Positions 40,028 through 48,590 of a DNA stretch of 64,000 bases are shown in pieces (positions within the stretch are counted from its first letter, which is position 1; each line of letters begins with the position of its first letter). Source of the DNA: JARFQW01 sp963842955 (GTDB lineage: Bacteria; Pseudomonadota; Gammaproteobacteria; Steroidobacterales; XN24); assembly GCA_963842955.1 (NCBI GenBank), contig CAWJIJ010000011.1, forward strand, positions 434,001 to 498,000, in the 5' to 3' direction. Both the position numbers and the translations under genes were made by a program. The notes beneath the pieces were generated by a model. It worked only from the letters and a program-made list of their open reading frames with translations. It was not told the DNA's origin and ran no database searches.

Positions 40028-41348
40028 TGGTTACGTCTCCAGATTCGGACAGACGCCAGGTGTGAATGGCGTTCTTGTGATAAATCGACTCCGTCCCGCG
40101 AACCCCTCGAAGCTGAGTCAGCGTGGGCTGGACATAGCCGGTCTCATCGACGGCCCGGCTCTGCAACAGCGCCGGGGTGCCGTTCCAGTCCAGCGGCAGA
40201 CTGAAACGGGTCAGCGCCTTGGGAAGCACGAGGCCCTTCAGTCGGGCCTCCTGCCAGTTGATGCCGCCGTCGAGCGAGACATCGACACGGCGAATTCGCC
40301 CGCGCCCGGACCAGGCCAGGCCTTCCAGCTCATATCGGCCCTGGCCCATCAACGGCTTCTCGGGACACGGGAAAGTGATGACGGAATTCGTTTCCTGCAC
40401 ATAGGTAAACTGTCGGGCAGTGCCGTCGGTCATCAGGTCCGTGTACTTGGAGGTCTCCTCGCGCTGGTGCCAGGGCTGGTCGCCCACCTCGAGACGGCGC
40501 AACCACTTGACGCTGGTGTTGCCCTCCCAGCCGGGATTCAGCAGGCGGACCGGATAGCCCTGCTCCGGCCGGAGCATCTCCCCGTTCTGGGCATAGGCGA
40601 CGATCGTATCGTCGAGGGCTTTCTCCATCGGAATGCTTCGGGTCATGGCCGACCCGTCGGCACCCTCGGCAAGAACCCACCGGCCCTCGGGCTTGACGCC
40701 CGCCTCCTCGAGCAGGACCGACAGCGGTACGCCGGTCCATTCGCAGCAGCTGAGCATACCGTGGGTGAACTGCAGCGCTTCCATCTGGGCGCCGCGCCAT
40801 TCCATGCCGCCGTTTGCCGGACATTCGATGAAGCGAATCAGCGACACGCTGGGAAAGCGCATCAACTGGTCCATGGAGAGCATCAGCGGCCTGGACACGA
40901 GACCGTGAATCATCAGCCGGTGGTCGTCAGGATTCACAGAGGGCACACCGCCGTGGTAGCGCTCGAACACGAGCCCGCTGGGTGTGATGATGCCCTTCAG
41001 ATCCTGCAGCGGCGTGAACGAAATGGAGCTGATGGCGCTCGCGGTCAGCCAGGGCACGGTTCGTCGAACGACTCCGGATTCGAATGCCGACGGTGCGCCA
41101 TAGGGATGGGTAACGACGCCGGGACCCACCGAACGGGTCCAGGGCGGCACGTTCGGCGGCAGATTTTCGGCGGACGCCAGGGCGTTACGCATCAGGGCCG
41201 CGGACCCCAGCGCCGTCGAGCCCGCGAACGCCAGACCCGTCCTCAGGAATTCCCGGCGATCGGGCTGGCTCAGGCCTTCAGCCTTCTGGGCGACCCGCCC
41301 GAGCAGCCGGGCAACTCGATCCTCATCGAGGATCGGCCATGTCCTCAT
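40011..41348 (-). CDS. soxC: Sulfane dehydrogenase molybdenum subunit SoxC
   Basis: A 445-residue molybdenum-cofactor protein of the sulfite oxidase family. It has a twin-arginine signal (DRREFLRTGLAFAGSTALG) and the cofactor-binding Cys in RFIECPANGGMEWRG, then the dimerisation domain with GWEGNTSVKWLRRLEVGD. It acts with SoxD, so thiosulfate is probably oxidised fully to sulfate. The ATG at 41348 was chosen; a TTG 23 codons upstream is an alternative. Confidence 0.95.
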   Translation of the reverse strand: MRTWPILDEDRVARLLGRVAQKAEGLSQPDRREFLRTGLAFAGSTALGSAALMRNALASAENLPPNVPPWTRSVGPGVVTHPYGAPSAFESGVVRRTVPWLTASAISSISFTPLQDLKGIITPSGLVFERYHGGVPSVNPDDHRLMIHGLVSRPLMLSMDQLMRFPSVSLIRFIECPANGGMEWRGAQMEALQFTHGMLSCCEWTGVPLSVLLEEAGVKPEGRWVLAEGADGSAMTRSIPMEKALDDTIVAYAQNGEMLRPEQGYPVRLLNPGWEGNTSVKWLRRLEVGDQPWHQREETSKYTDLMTDGTARQFTYVQETNSVITFPCPEKPLMGQGRYELEGLAWSGRGRIRRVDVSLDGGINWQEARLKGLVLPKALTRFSLPLDWNGTPALLQSRAVDETGYVQPTLTQLRGVRGTESIYHKNAIHTWRLSESGDVTNVQIE

Positions 41349-41433
41349 CCTCCGTCGTCGTCGGCCCGGGCGAAAACGCCCCGGCGGGCCATGAGGCACC
41401 GTATTGCTCTGAGGCAACTTTAGGTGATGCTAA

Positions 41434-41449
41434 ATTCTATCCTTCGAAT
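41434..41449. promoter_or_regulatory. Inverted repeat upstream of soxC
   Basis: ATTC-N8-GAAT lies in the 162-nt gap upstream of soxC. On the minus strand a weak TTGGAC-18-TACATT promoter-like pair lies just upstream of it. ArsR-type regulators of sox genes bind short AT-containing palindromes, so this is a candidate operator, but no such regulator gene is in the window. Confidence 0.3.
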
Positions 41450-41510
41450 GTAGCGCCCCCGGAACGGTCTGTCCAACCCGTCGAAAGTCGAGTGGACAAC
41501 GCTCGTTTCT

Positions 41511-41930
41511 TCACGACGGGCCGGGGAGTGCGTGTTTCGCGGCGTCAATGGCCCGGTCCAGGTACCAGCCATACATCTCCGGCGTACTCAGCCCGATGAT
41601 GCGGTCCGTCAGTTCCGTTCCATCCGGACCCACGAGCAGGACCGTCGGGGAAAACAAGGCGTCATAGCCGTTGGCGACGGAAAAGCAGGACGCGGACCTG
41701 CCGGCGAAATCGGTGATCACCTCCCGGGAATCCAGGTTCAGCTCCCTGATGAGTACGCGCCCCGGGTGGTCTCCGGCCACCATCATGGGCCCGAGAACCT
41801 GTCGCTTCAGCGTTGCACAGAATCCACACTCCTCCCGCGTCACGACCAGCAGAATCGGGACCCTCAGGCGCGCGGCATCCCGGCCATCCGCAGCGAGGTC
41901 CGAGGCGGCCGGAAGGGGCGCCGGGCTCAT
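41511..41930 (-). CDS. Thioredoxin-fold protein (SoxS-like)
   Basis: A 139-residue protein with a CGFC redox motif in REECGFCATLKRQVLGPM and the cis-proline region FSPTVLLVGPDG. No signal peptide is visible from the chosen ATG. Thioredoxins of this kind sit next to sox genes and reactivate SoxY or the SoxYZ complex. Its ATG overlaps the stop codon of the upstream hydrolase (ATGA). It ends 162 nt before soxC. Confidence 0.75.
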   Translation of the reverse strand: MSPAPLPAASDLAADGRDAARLRVPILLVVTREECGFCATLKRQVLGPMMVAGDHPGRVLIRELNLDSREVITDFAGRSASCFSVANGYDALFSPTVLLVGPDGTELTDRIIGLSTPEMYGWYLDRAIDAAKHALPGPS

Positions 41931-42850
41931 GGCGCCCGCGATGCAGCGGCCCCCAGGCCAGCAACAAACGCCTGAACCGCCTCAACCACGTCATAGGCGT
42001 AAAGGTCCCGGAAGAAATGGTCGGCACCTTCGATTTCCGCCACATCCACGCGGGGCTCGGTCGTCGCCTTGATGGCCTCCGGCAGGCCGGGTGCCACTTC
42101 GTCCTCGCTCCCCGCAATAACCAGGACCGGCACGGGACTGCGGCCAATCAGGCCGGCCAGGTTCGCGGGCGCGGTATCGCCGTAATAAGACAGAAAGCTC
42201 TCGGCGCTGACGCTGGCATCCTCGCAATGGAGGAATCCCGGCACACTGATCAGGTCTCCGGGTGCACCGGACGAAACTCGCTCGCGGGCTTTTTCAAGTT
42301 GAGTTTCAAGCGTCGTACCATAGCGACGCTCATAGGCAGCGGCGCCGGCCCCGGGCTCGGCCAGCGGAGGCGCGATGAGCACCATGGCCTGCACATCCGA
42401 TAACGGGTGACCGGCCGCGACCTCGGCCATCTGCAGAGCCCCCCTGGAATGACCGAGCAGGACCGTACGCTCGACGCCCTGCTCGCCCAGCCAGCCGAGC
42501 CAGGCCATGGCCTCCTTGCCGGCGTCCACAGACCGGTGGCGGTGAACCTGGTCACAGGGATACATCCCGGTTCGCTGCGATTCACCCAGGCTCAGGCTGA
42601 CCGCCAGCGCGCCCCAGCCTTCTTCGGCAAATACTTCCCGCAAGGTACTCATGATTTCCATGTCCGCATGGGCCAGCGTGCCGTGAACCATCAGGACCAC
42701 CGGAGCGCCGGGCGGTCCGGGCTCGTAACGTCCCGACAGCACAAGACCGTCGTGTTCGAGGCTGACCGGCCCGGCGGCGGCAGCGCCCGCGAAGGCCAGG
42801 CCAGCCACTCCGGCGATCCCCGCAATCCAGCCAATCGCTTGTGCCGGCAT
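41927..42850 (-). CDS. Exported alpha/beta hydrolase
   Basis: A 307-residue protein with a signal peptide (about 27 residues), oxyanion motif VLMVHGTLAHAD, nucleophile elbow LLGHSRGALQM, an acidic residue in GSEDEVAPG and a His in EGADHFFRDL. The fold and triad are clear, the substrate is not. The next gene in the operon is the CGFC thioredoxin. CGAGGGGGG precedes the start. Confidence 0.8.
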   Translation of the reverse strand: MPAQAIGWIAGIAGVAGLAFAGAAAAGPVSLEHDGLVLSGRYEPGPPGAPVVLMVHGTLAHADMEIMSTLREVFAEEGWGALAVSLSLGESQRTGMYPCDQVHRHRSVDAGKEAMAWLGWLGEQGVERTVLLGHSRGALQMAEVAAGHPLSDVQAMVLIAPPLAEPGAGAAAYERRYGTTLETQLEKARERVSSGAPGDLISVPGFLHCEDASVSAESFLSYYGDTAPANLAGLIGRSPVPVLVIAGSEDEVAPGLPEAIKATTEPRVDVAEIEGADHFFRDLYAYDVVEAVQAFVAGLGAAASRAP

Positions 42851-42911
42851 CTTCCCCCCTCGTTTCGGTTCCCGCCACCGCATCCGGCGCGGTCGCCATT
42901 ATGTTGGATTG

Positions 42912-43442
42912 CTAGCGTCCCAGGGATTTGTCCAGGGCCGAACGGATCTCCCGGTCCCATTGCTCGGCGATGGCCGTTCCGGGCGGCGCCTGGGTCACAC
43001 CGCGCCGGTAAATCACCGTCCCCTTCCCGTCGACCACCAGCAGTCCGGGCGCACCCCACACACCGTAGTCGTCCGCTACCAGGTCGCCGAGGGGCAGAAC
43101 GACGAAGTCGTAGCCCAACTCCTCCATGTGGGCAACGGGATCCCCGTCATCCTTGAAATTGATGGCATAGACGTTGACGTCCGCCGCGGCATAGTCCGTG
43201 CGAATCGTGTCCAGGTAGGGCATCACGGCATGGCAGTAAGGACACCAGGTCGCCCAGAAAAACAACACCGCGGGGGCGCTACCGGCATGGGCGGGGAAGA
43301 CGATCTCCTCGCCCTCCGCATTGGTGAGCTCCCATTCCGGCGCGGGATCGCCGCTCTGAACCGCGCCGGCAGGCGCATTTGCCACCAGCAGCATTGCCAG
43401 CAGACAAACCTTTGCGACAACGCTTAGCGATAGCCTGACCAT
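42912..43442 (-). CDS. TlpA-like exported thioredoxin (SoxW-like)
   Basis: A 176-residue protein with a signal peptide (about 27 residues) and a TlpA/ResA-type domain: FFWATWCPYCHAVMPYLDTI with the CPYC active site, and GVWGAPGLLVVDGKG with the cis-proline. Probably a periplasmic thiol oxidoreductase for SoxYZ or cytochrome c maturation. The start at 43442 lies inside the last 19 nt of the upstream SPOR gene. Confidence 0.8.
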   Translation of the reverse strand: MVRLSLSVVAKVCLLAMLLVANAPAGAVQSGDPAPEWELTNAEGEEIVFPAHAGSAPAVLFFWATWCPYCHAVMPYLDTIRTDYAAADVNVYAINFKDDGDPVAHMEELGYDFVVLPLGDLVADDYGVWGAPGLLVVDGKGTVIYRRGVTQAPPGTAIAEQWDREIRSALDKSLGR

Positions 43443-44125
43443 GCACTCCCTCCCCTGCCCGTCGTTTGCGGCGCCGACGGACACTCGCGATCTTCCACCC
43501 TCAAGAATCTGCCGTCACCTGTCTGGAGATCGTCCGGGCCCAGGGGCACGGACTCCGCTTGAAAATCCAGCCAGAAGGCACTCTCTGTCAAGGTCCGCCC
43601 ACGCACCGCGGGCTCGAATCCCAGCCGGCGCGCCTCGGCAGCCTGATACTCCGCGCGGGCCCGCTCCCGGAAGACGCCGAGAGAAATCGCGTTGCGCAGC
43701 TCACCCGACGGAACAATATAGAAATCTTCGATGCCCGCCGAAGCCAGGCGCCCGGTAAGGGCCCGCGCCTCCTGGCGGCTGGCCTCCGGGCCCAGGTAGA
43801 CCCACCAGCCTCCGGACACCTCGGTGTCCCGGTTGCGCAACGCGGTTTCGATCCCGAAAGACGACAGCCGATCGGCCAGCACGCGGGCGGTTGCCGGGTC
43901 TGGGAACGGTCCGAGACTGCGGCAGACTGGGGGTGGCGGCGCCTCAACCGGTTCGGCTCTGCGCGGTGCCGGCTGCCGGGAAGCGACACTCTCGGAGGCC
44001 ACGCTCAACGATGGGAGACTCCCGGACGACGGCCGCTGGGCAGGAACGTCCGGAAGGCGAACCCAGTGGTGCCAGGCCAGATAGAAGAGATTGGCAAGTA
44101 ACAGCCCTAGAACGAGAGGTCGCAT
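43424..44125 (-). CDS. SPOR-domain membrane protein
   Basis: A 233-residue protein with an N-terminal membrane segment (MRPLVLGLLLANLFYLAWHH), a Ser/Pro-rich linker, and SPOR-like repeats at about 70-175 (ARVLADRLSSFGIETAL, ARALTGRLASAGIEDFYIV). A small SPOR protein downstream of coaX is common in gammaproteobacteria. Role unknown, perhaps peptidoglycan binding. A Cys-bearing C-terminal tail is unlike the SPOR core. Confidence 0.7.
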   Translation of the reverse strand: MRPLVLGLLLANLFYLAWHHWVRLPDVPAQRPSSGSLPSLSVASESVASRQPAPRRAEPVEAPPPPVCRSLGPFPDPATARVLADRLSSFGIETALRNRDTEVSGGWWVYLGPEASRQEARALTGRLASAGIEDFYIVPSGELRNAISLGVFRERARAEYQAAEARRLGFEPAVRGRTLTESAFWLDFQAESVPLGPDDLQTGDGRFLRVEDRECPSAPQTTGRGGSAWSGYR

Positions 44126-44139
44126 GCAGCGCGGAGTGC

Positions 44140-44982
44140 TTAGTCGGAGGGAGGCGCTACGGTAGGCAATAGCGGCCCGTCCGGCAAGATGTCGCCAGAA
44201 GTTGACAGCACCAGCCGGGCCAGACCCAAGAACGCCAGGTCGGGTTCGATACGCACCGACCGGGGCGTTGGGGTCCAACGCGGCGCTGACCCTCCGCCCA
44301 GCGCATCAGACAAGGCCTTGCCGTCGCCACCGGTGATCAGGAGGTCGGGCGATGCCCCGGTGTGTTCGGCCACTGCGCACAAGGCCCGCTCTACGAGACC
44401 CGCGGCGGCCTCTCTCGCCCCCATCTCGATCGCGGGACGGGTGTCGGCGGCAAACAAGGGTCCGGTGAAGTCCCTGGATCCCGACGAGAATGCCTCCAGG
44501 TTTCCGGTACCGGACAGCAGGCTTGCCCGCATCATGGCCAGGCCCGGCGCGATCATGCCGCCCAGATGTGCCCCTTGGGCATCCAGGGCATCGACGGTCA
44601 GCGCGGAGCCGGCGTCGGCCACGCAGACGGGCCGTGTGCCCAGGGCCCTTGCCCCCAGCAACGCCACCCATCGATCTACGCCCATTCGTTCCGGCTCGGG
44701 ATAGGCGCAGCTAACGCCGCACGCCCGGGCCTCTACCTTCGCGAACTCAGGATCCGGCATACCGGTCCGGGCGAGGGCGGCAGCCAGTTCCCGGTCCCGG
44801 GCGGGGCCTGCCACACTGGCCACCGCCACTCGACGGATCCGGCCAGGATCCCCGGCGACCCTGTCAAACCAGCCCTCGTCCCGCAGGGCCGCATAGTCCA
44901 TCGATCCCAGGTTCTCCAGGCCGCCGGTAGACAGGAGCGCCAGCTTGAGACGGCTGTTGCCCGAATCAAGGAGAAGCATCAT
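44140..44982 (-). CDS. coaX: Type III pantothenate kinase
   Basis: A 280-residue ATP-dependent kinase, first step of coenzyme A synthesis. It has the ASKHA motifs DSGNSRLKLAL, MGVDRWVAL, VADAGSALTVDAL, GGMIAPGLAMMRASL and LITGGDGKAL. The type III enzyme replaces CoaA in many such bacteria. Its ATGATG overlaps the birA stop codon, so the genes are coupled. Confidence 0.95.
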   Translation of the reverse strand: MMLLLDSGNSRLKLALLSTGGLENLGSMDYAALRDEGWFDRVAGDPGRIRRVAVASVAGPARDRELAAALARTGMPDPEFAKVEARACGVSCAYPEPERMGVDRWVALLGARALGTRPVCVADAGSALTVDALDAQGAHLGGMIAPGLAMMRASLLSGTGNLEAFSSGSRDFTGPLFAADTRPAIEMGAREAAAGLVERALCAVAEHTGASPDLLITGGDGKALSDALGGGSAPRWTPTPRSVRIEPDLAFLGLARLVLSTSGDILPDGPLLPTVAPPSD

Positions 44983-45986
44983 GTGGACGGCCTCACGCTG
45001 ACATCACCCGCATAGACGCGGCGCAGACCATCAACAGCTTCAACCAGGAGCGCTCCCGACATATCGATACCACGGGCGATGCCGGGTATCGAGCGGTCGC
45101 TATGCGTCACGGTCACGTCACGCCCCTGAAGCACGTCCAGTTCCCGCCACGAGCGCGCGAAGGGCAAGAACCCCTCGAGTTCGAACCGGATCAGGCCGTC
45201 GATCAGCGCCCCGATCAGGCGGGCAGCGAGCGCGTTTCGCCCCGGCAACCGGTCTCCGAGCACCTGGTAGAGGTCCACAGGCTCCAGTCCCCCGGCCAGC
45301 GCTGCTTCCGGCGCCAGCCGCGATGGCAGGCGGTGATTGATTCCCACGCCGACAATCGCCGTTGTCGCTCCTGCCGCCTCGCCGGTGAGCTCGGTCAGGA
45401 TGCCGCCGACCTTACCGCCTTGCCATACCAGGTCATTCGGCCATTTCAGGCCCAGGCCAAGATGTCGCCCGTCGAGCGCCTGCGCGACCGCCACACCGGC
45501 GGCCAGACTCAGGCTCGAAAGCCGCTGAGGCGGCAGATCGAAGCGCCAGGCCACCGAGAAACAAAGGCCAGCTCCCGGTGGGCTGTGCCAGGGCCTCCCG
45601 TGCCGTCCGCGGCCGCGGGTCTGAAACTCGGCCAGGCATACGCGACCCCGTCCTGCAGACGGCGTTGTCACCGCAAGCAGTTCGTTATTGGTGGATTCCG
45701 TGGTCCGCAGAAGTTCCAGCCCCTCGATCCGGTCTCTGGCCGGGGCATGCATGGCCGCAAGCACGCGATCCCGATCCAGCCACTCAACCGGCCGCGCCAG
45801 GCGATATCCCTTGCCGGCAACAGCATGTACATCCACGCCGCGCGCTTCCAGCAACCGGATGGCCTTCCACACCGCCGCGCGAGTGACGCCGTGGGCTTCC
45901 GCCATGGCTTGACCGGAATGAAACCGGCCGTCTGCAAGATCGCCCGCGATGCGCTCCTCGAGGCTCGGGATGCGCAAGGCCGTCAT
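44979..45986 (-). CDS. birA: Biotin-protein ligase / biotin repressor
   Basis: A 335-residue bifunctional enzyme. An N-terminal winged helix (GVTRAAVWKAIRLLEARGVD) is followed by the ligase domain: GRGRHGRPWHSPPGAGLCFS biotinyl-AMP loop, KWPNDLVWQGGKVGGIL and VGVGINH, and a C-terminal SH3-like domain. It shares an ATGA overlap with the plsY stop codon. Unlike short forms, this one keeps the DNA-binding domain. Confidence 0.96.
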   Translation of the reverse strand: MTALRIPSLEERIAGDLADGRFHSGQAMAEAHGVTRAAVWKAIRLLEARGVDVHAVAGKGYRLARPVEWLDRDRVLAAMHAPARDRIEGLELLRTTESTNNELLAVTTPSAGRGRVCLAEFQTRGRGRHGRPWHSPPGAGLCFSVAWRFDLPPQRLSSLSLAAGVAVAQALDGRHLGLGLKWPNDLVWQGGKVGGILTELTGEAAGATTAIVGVGINHRLPSRLAPEAALAGGLEPVDLYQVLGDRLPGRNALAARLIGALIDGLIRFELEGFLPFARSWRELDVLQGRDVTVTHSDRSIPGIARGIDMSGALLVEAVDGLRRVYAGDVSVRPST

Positions 45987-46615
45987 TGCCGGGTCCCGGG
46001 GCGTAGGGAGAGACGATGCTCCGTGCCGGCACGCATCCGGGCCATGTTTGAACGGTGGGTAAACGCCATGAACAAGGCCATCAGGCCCGCGAAGGCGACG
46101 AGCTCCGGGGGTCGGCTCTGAATCAGGGCGAGCAAGGCCACGGACCCCGCAGCCGAGATACTGGCCAGTCCGGCATATCCGCTCACGGCAACTACGGCAA
46201 TCCATGCGGCGGCAAAGGGCAGCAGCAAGGCTGGTGCCAGCACGGCGTAGCAGCCCACGAGCGTGGCCACGCCCTTACCCCCGCGAAAACCGTAAAACAA
46301 CGGATAAACATGCCCCACGACCGTGCCCGCTGCGACCGCCGGGGCCAAGAGGTCAGCAGTCATCCCGGCATCCGGGGCAATCCCGGGAAGACCCAGGCCG
46401 GGCAATACGCCGACCGCGAATATGGCCTTGCCGATGTCGATCAGCAGAACCCAGGCGGCGAATGCCGGACCCCGGGTTCGCAGGGCGTTGGTCCCTCCAG
46501 GGTTCCCGCTGCCCTCCGCGCGAATATCCCCGCCGGCCAGACGGCCGAGGACGAGGCCGCCCACGAGCGAACCACAAAGGTAGCCGAGCAGGGTCTTGAT
46601 CAGCAGTTCGATCAT
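45983..46615 (-). CDS. plsY: Glycerol-3-phosphate acyltransferase PlsY
   Basis: A 210-residue inner-membrane enzyme that transfers acyl from acyl-phosphate to glycerol-3-phosphate. It has the conserved GSGNPGGTNALR and GGKGVATLVG motifs in cytoplasmic loops between about five hydrophobic segments. The C-terminus ends in a basic tail. It heads the plsY-birA-coaX run. Confidence 0.97.
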   Translation of the reverse strand: MIELLIKTLLGYLCGSLVGGLVLGRLAGGDIRAEGSGNPGGTNALRTRGPAFAAWVLLIDIGKAIFAVGVLPGLGLPGIAPDAGMTADLLAPAVAAGTVVGHVYPLFYGFRGGKGVATLVGCYAVLAPALLLPFAAAWIAVVAVSGYAGLASISAAGSVALLALIQSRPPELVAFAGLMALFMAFTHRSNMARMRAGTEHRLSLRPGTRQ

Positions 46616-46679
46616 GCGACGTTCCCGAGCGCCAGCGGATTGTACCTCTCAAGCATCGGACTCTTCTCGCAGACCCGCA

Positions 46680-47564
46680 TCACGTCCGCCGGGATCCGAT
46701 GTAGATCGCGGTGAGGGCGAGCGCGGCCCCCAGCAGCTCGCGAAATCCGAACTCGCGGCCGAAGAACAGGACATCCCAGACAAAGGCGAGGGTGGGTTGA
46801 AGGAGAAGGATCACCCCGACCCGGGACGCCGGGACCTGGTTCAGGCTCCCCGAGATCAGGATCCATCCCAGAACCTGGGCCACCAGCGCATAGGCGGCCA
46901 ACAGCCCGGCATCAGCGGCTGACGGTATGGCCAGAGACTCGCCGCCGGCCGTCGCGGCACCGGCGAGGGCAATGGCTGAAACCAGCGATGCGACCGCCAT
47001 GCCGGCCGCCGGCGAAACGGGAGTCCCGGTATGGCGGCTTCCACGCAGCGCAAGGATGTACGAAGAGTAAAAGACCGCGGTCAGAAGTCCGAAGGCAATG
47101 CCCCAGCGATAGGTCTCACTCAGACCGCTCCATTCAAATCCGATAATGAGGGCCAGACCGACCAGGGACATGGGAATGGCGAGCCACAGGCGCCAGCCGG
47201 CCGTTTCGCCGAATAGCCAGACACCCGCCAGGCCGAGCACGAAGACCTGGAAGTTGGCCAGCAGGGTTGCCAGCCCCGGCCCCACGTACCAGATGCTGCG
47301 GTGCCAGGCCCACAGGTCCGCGGCGAAGGCGATTCCCGCCAGGGCGAGCCAGGCCAAAGTCTTTCCGGAAGGCAAGCGCCTCCGCGGGGTCACGATTATC
47401 CAGGCTACGAGAATGAGGCCTCCGAAGAACGTCCGGTAGAAGGCGCTCGTAGTCGGGGGCACATCGACGATCCGCACAAACACCGGCGCCAGGCTGATCA
47501 TCGCGGCGCCGGCCGCAAGGCGGAGCGTGGCCGAGGATTGTTGCGAATCGGCGCTTGCGGACAA
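46680..47564 (-). CDS. DMT/EamA-family permease (TTG start)
   Basis: A 294-residue membrane protein with about ten hydrophobic segments and two EamA-like halves, each ending near a conserved proline-rich region (TPRRRLPSGKTL; GSLNQVPASRVGVILLLQPT). Substrate unknown. The start is TTG at 47564 with AGGA nine bases upstream; the next in-frame ATG would remove the first membrane segment. Confidence 0.8.
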   Translation of the reverse strand: MSASADSQQSSATLRLAAGAAMISLAPVFVRIVDVPPTTSAFYRTFFGGLILVAWIIVTPRRRLPSGKTLAWLALAGIAFAADLWAWHRSIWYVGPGLATLLANFQVFVLGLAGVWLFGETAGWRLWLAIPMSLVGLALIIGFEWSGLSETYRWGIAFGLLTAVFYSSYILALRGSRHTGTPVSPAAGMAVASLVSAIALAGAATAGGESLAIPSAADAGLLAAYALVAQVLGWILISGSLNQVPASRVGVILLLQPTLAFVWDVLFFGREFGFRELLGAALALTAIYIGSRRT

Positions 47565-47694
47565 CGGCCGTTCCTGCGAAGGGGAAACCGGAATTAAATC
47601 ACAGCGGCCGCTGCCCGACGTCCGGAGAGCTTCAGACCCGTCGAACCGGATCGGGCGGACGCGTCCGGGGGAGGCAGCCCCGAATAGAAAGTCC

Positions 47695-48588
47695 TTACGT
47701 GGACATAGCCCCGCTCAAGAACCGGCCCGCCTCGTCCAGCGCGGCGCGGGCCGGGTCGAGAGCCTGCCCGAGGCCCTGCCAGGCGTGCCACAGATCAGGC
47801 CAGGCATCTGCGCGCAGATCCGCACCGGCGGTCAGGGCACGCTCGGCGAAAAGCGCGATTTCCGGCGCCAGCCGCTCCAAATTCGTGTACTGGAGGATGG
47901 TCGGCGGAAGACCGGCCAGGTCGGCAACCGCCGGTGAAACCCGGGGATTCGACGTCTCGGCGCCGGCCAGGTAAAGCCTCGCGCAAGCCCGCATCCACGC
48001 CGGGGACAGCATGATGTCCGGTGGAGCGCCCGCGGCCGAGTGCGCGCAGGAGAGATCCAGCCAGGGGGAAAACAGGCACAGCGCGGCGGCCGGAATACCG
48101 AGCCGGGACGCCTCAAGGGCAGCGCCTATGGCCAGGTTCCCCCCCGCCGAATCCCCCGCAATGGCCGCGTGGCGCACGCCCGGCACCTGGGTTCTGAGCC
48201 ACTGCCAGGCGGCGATCGCATCCTGCGGGGCCGCCGGATAAGGAAACTCCGGCGCGAGACGATAGTCCAGCACGAAAACCGGTGTCTGCGCAGCAGCCGC
48301 CAGCGCGGACGCCAGGGCCCGGTGCGTGCGGGGTGAGCCCACGACGAAGCCGCCGCCGTGCAGATAGAGAATGGCATTCTCCGGGCCGGCTCCGGGTGGC
48401 CGATGCCATTCCCCGTGCGGCTCCGCCTCGGTGTTCGGAACGATGCGAACGCCCCGAGGCCTTGGTAGCAGTCGGGTAGCCAGAGATACCCGGCGGCGCT
48501 GCTCGATGACAGGAAGGTCCGGGTCCAGGCCCGGAGCAAACAGGTTGCGCACAAGGCTGCGCCAGATCGGGACGGGAACAAGGGCCAT
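47695..48588 (-). CDS. HSL-family alpha/beta esterase
   Basis: A 297-residue esterase/lipase of the hormone-sensitive lipase type. It has the oxyanion motif YLHGGGFVVGSPRTH, nucleophile motif AGDSAGGNLAIG, acid in the ERLAPEIALF region and His in WPDLWHAWQG. The start at 48588 lies just after the stop codon of the flavin monooxygenase, so the two are likely one operon. No clear ribosome-binding site. Confidence 0.88.
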   Translation of the reverse strand: MALVPVPIWRSLVRNLFAPGLDPDLPVIEQRRRVSLATRLLPRPRGVRIVPNTEAEPHGEWHRPPGAGPENAILYLHGGGFVVGSPRTHRALASALAAAAQTPVFVLDYRLAPEFPYPAAPQDAIAAWQWLRTQVPGVRHAAIAGDSAGGNLAIGAALEASRLGIPAAALCLFSPWLDLSCAHSAAGAPPDIMLSPAWMRACARLYLAGAETSNPRVSPAVADLAGLPPTILQYTNLERLAPEIALFAERALTAGADLRADAWPDLWHAWQGLGQALDPARAALDEAGRFLSGAMST

Positions 48589-48590
48589 GG

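Noticed and set aside
38393..40204. Plus-strand open frame of 603 codons opposite soxD and soxX
   Set aside because: The minus-strand genes have heme motifs and signal peptides in the right places. The plus frame has no ribosome-binding site or recognisable domain.
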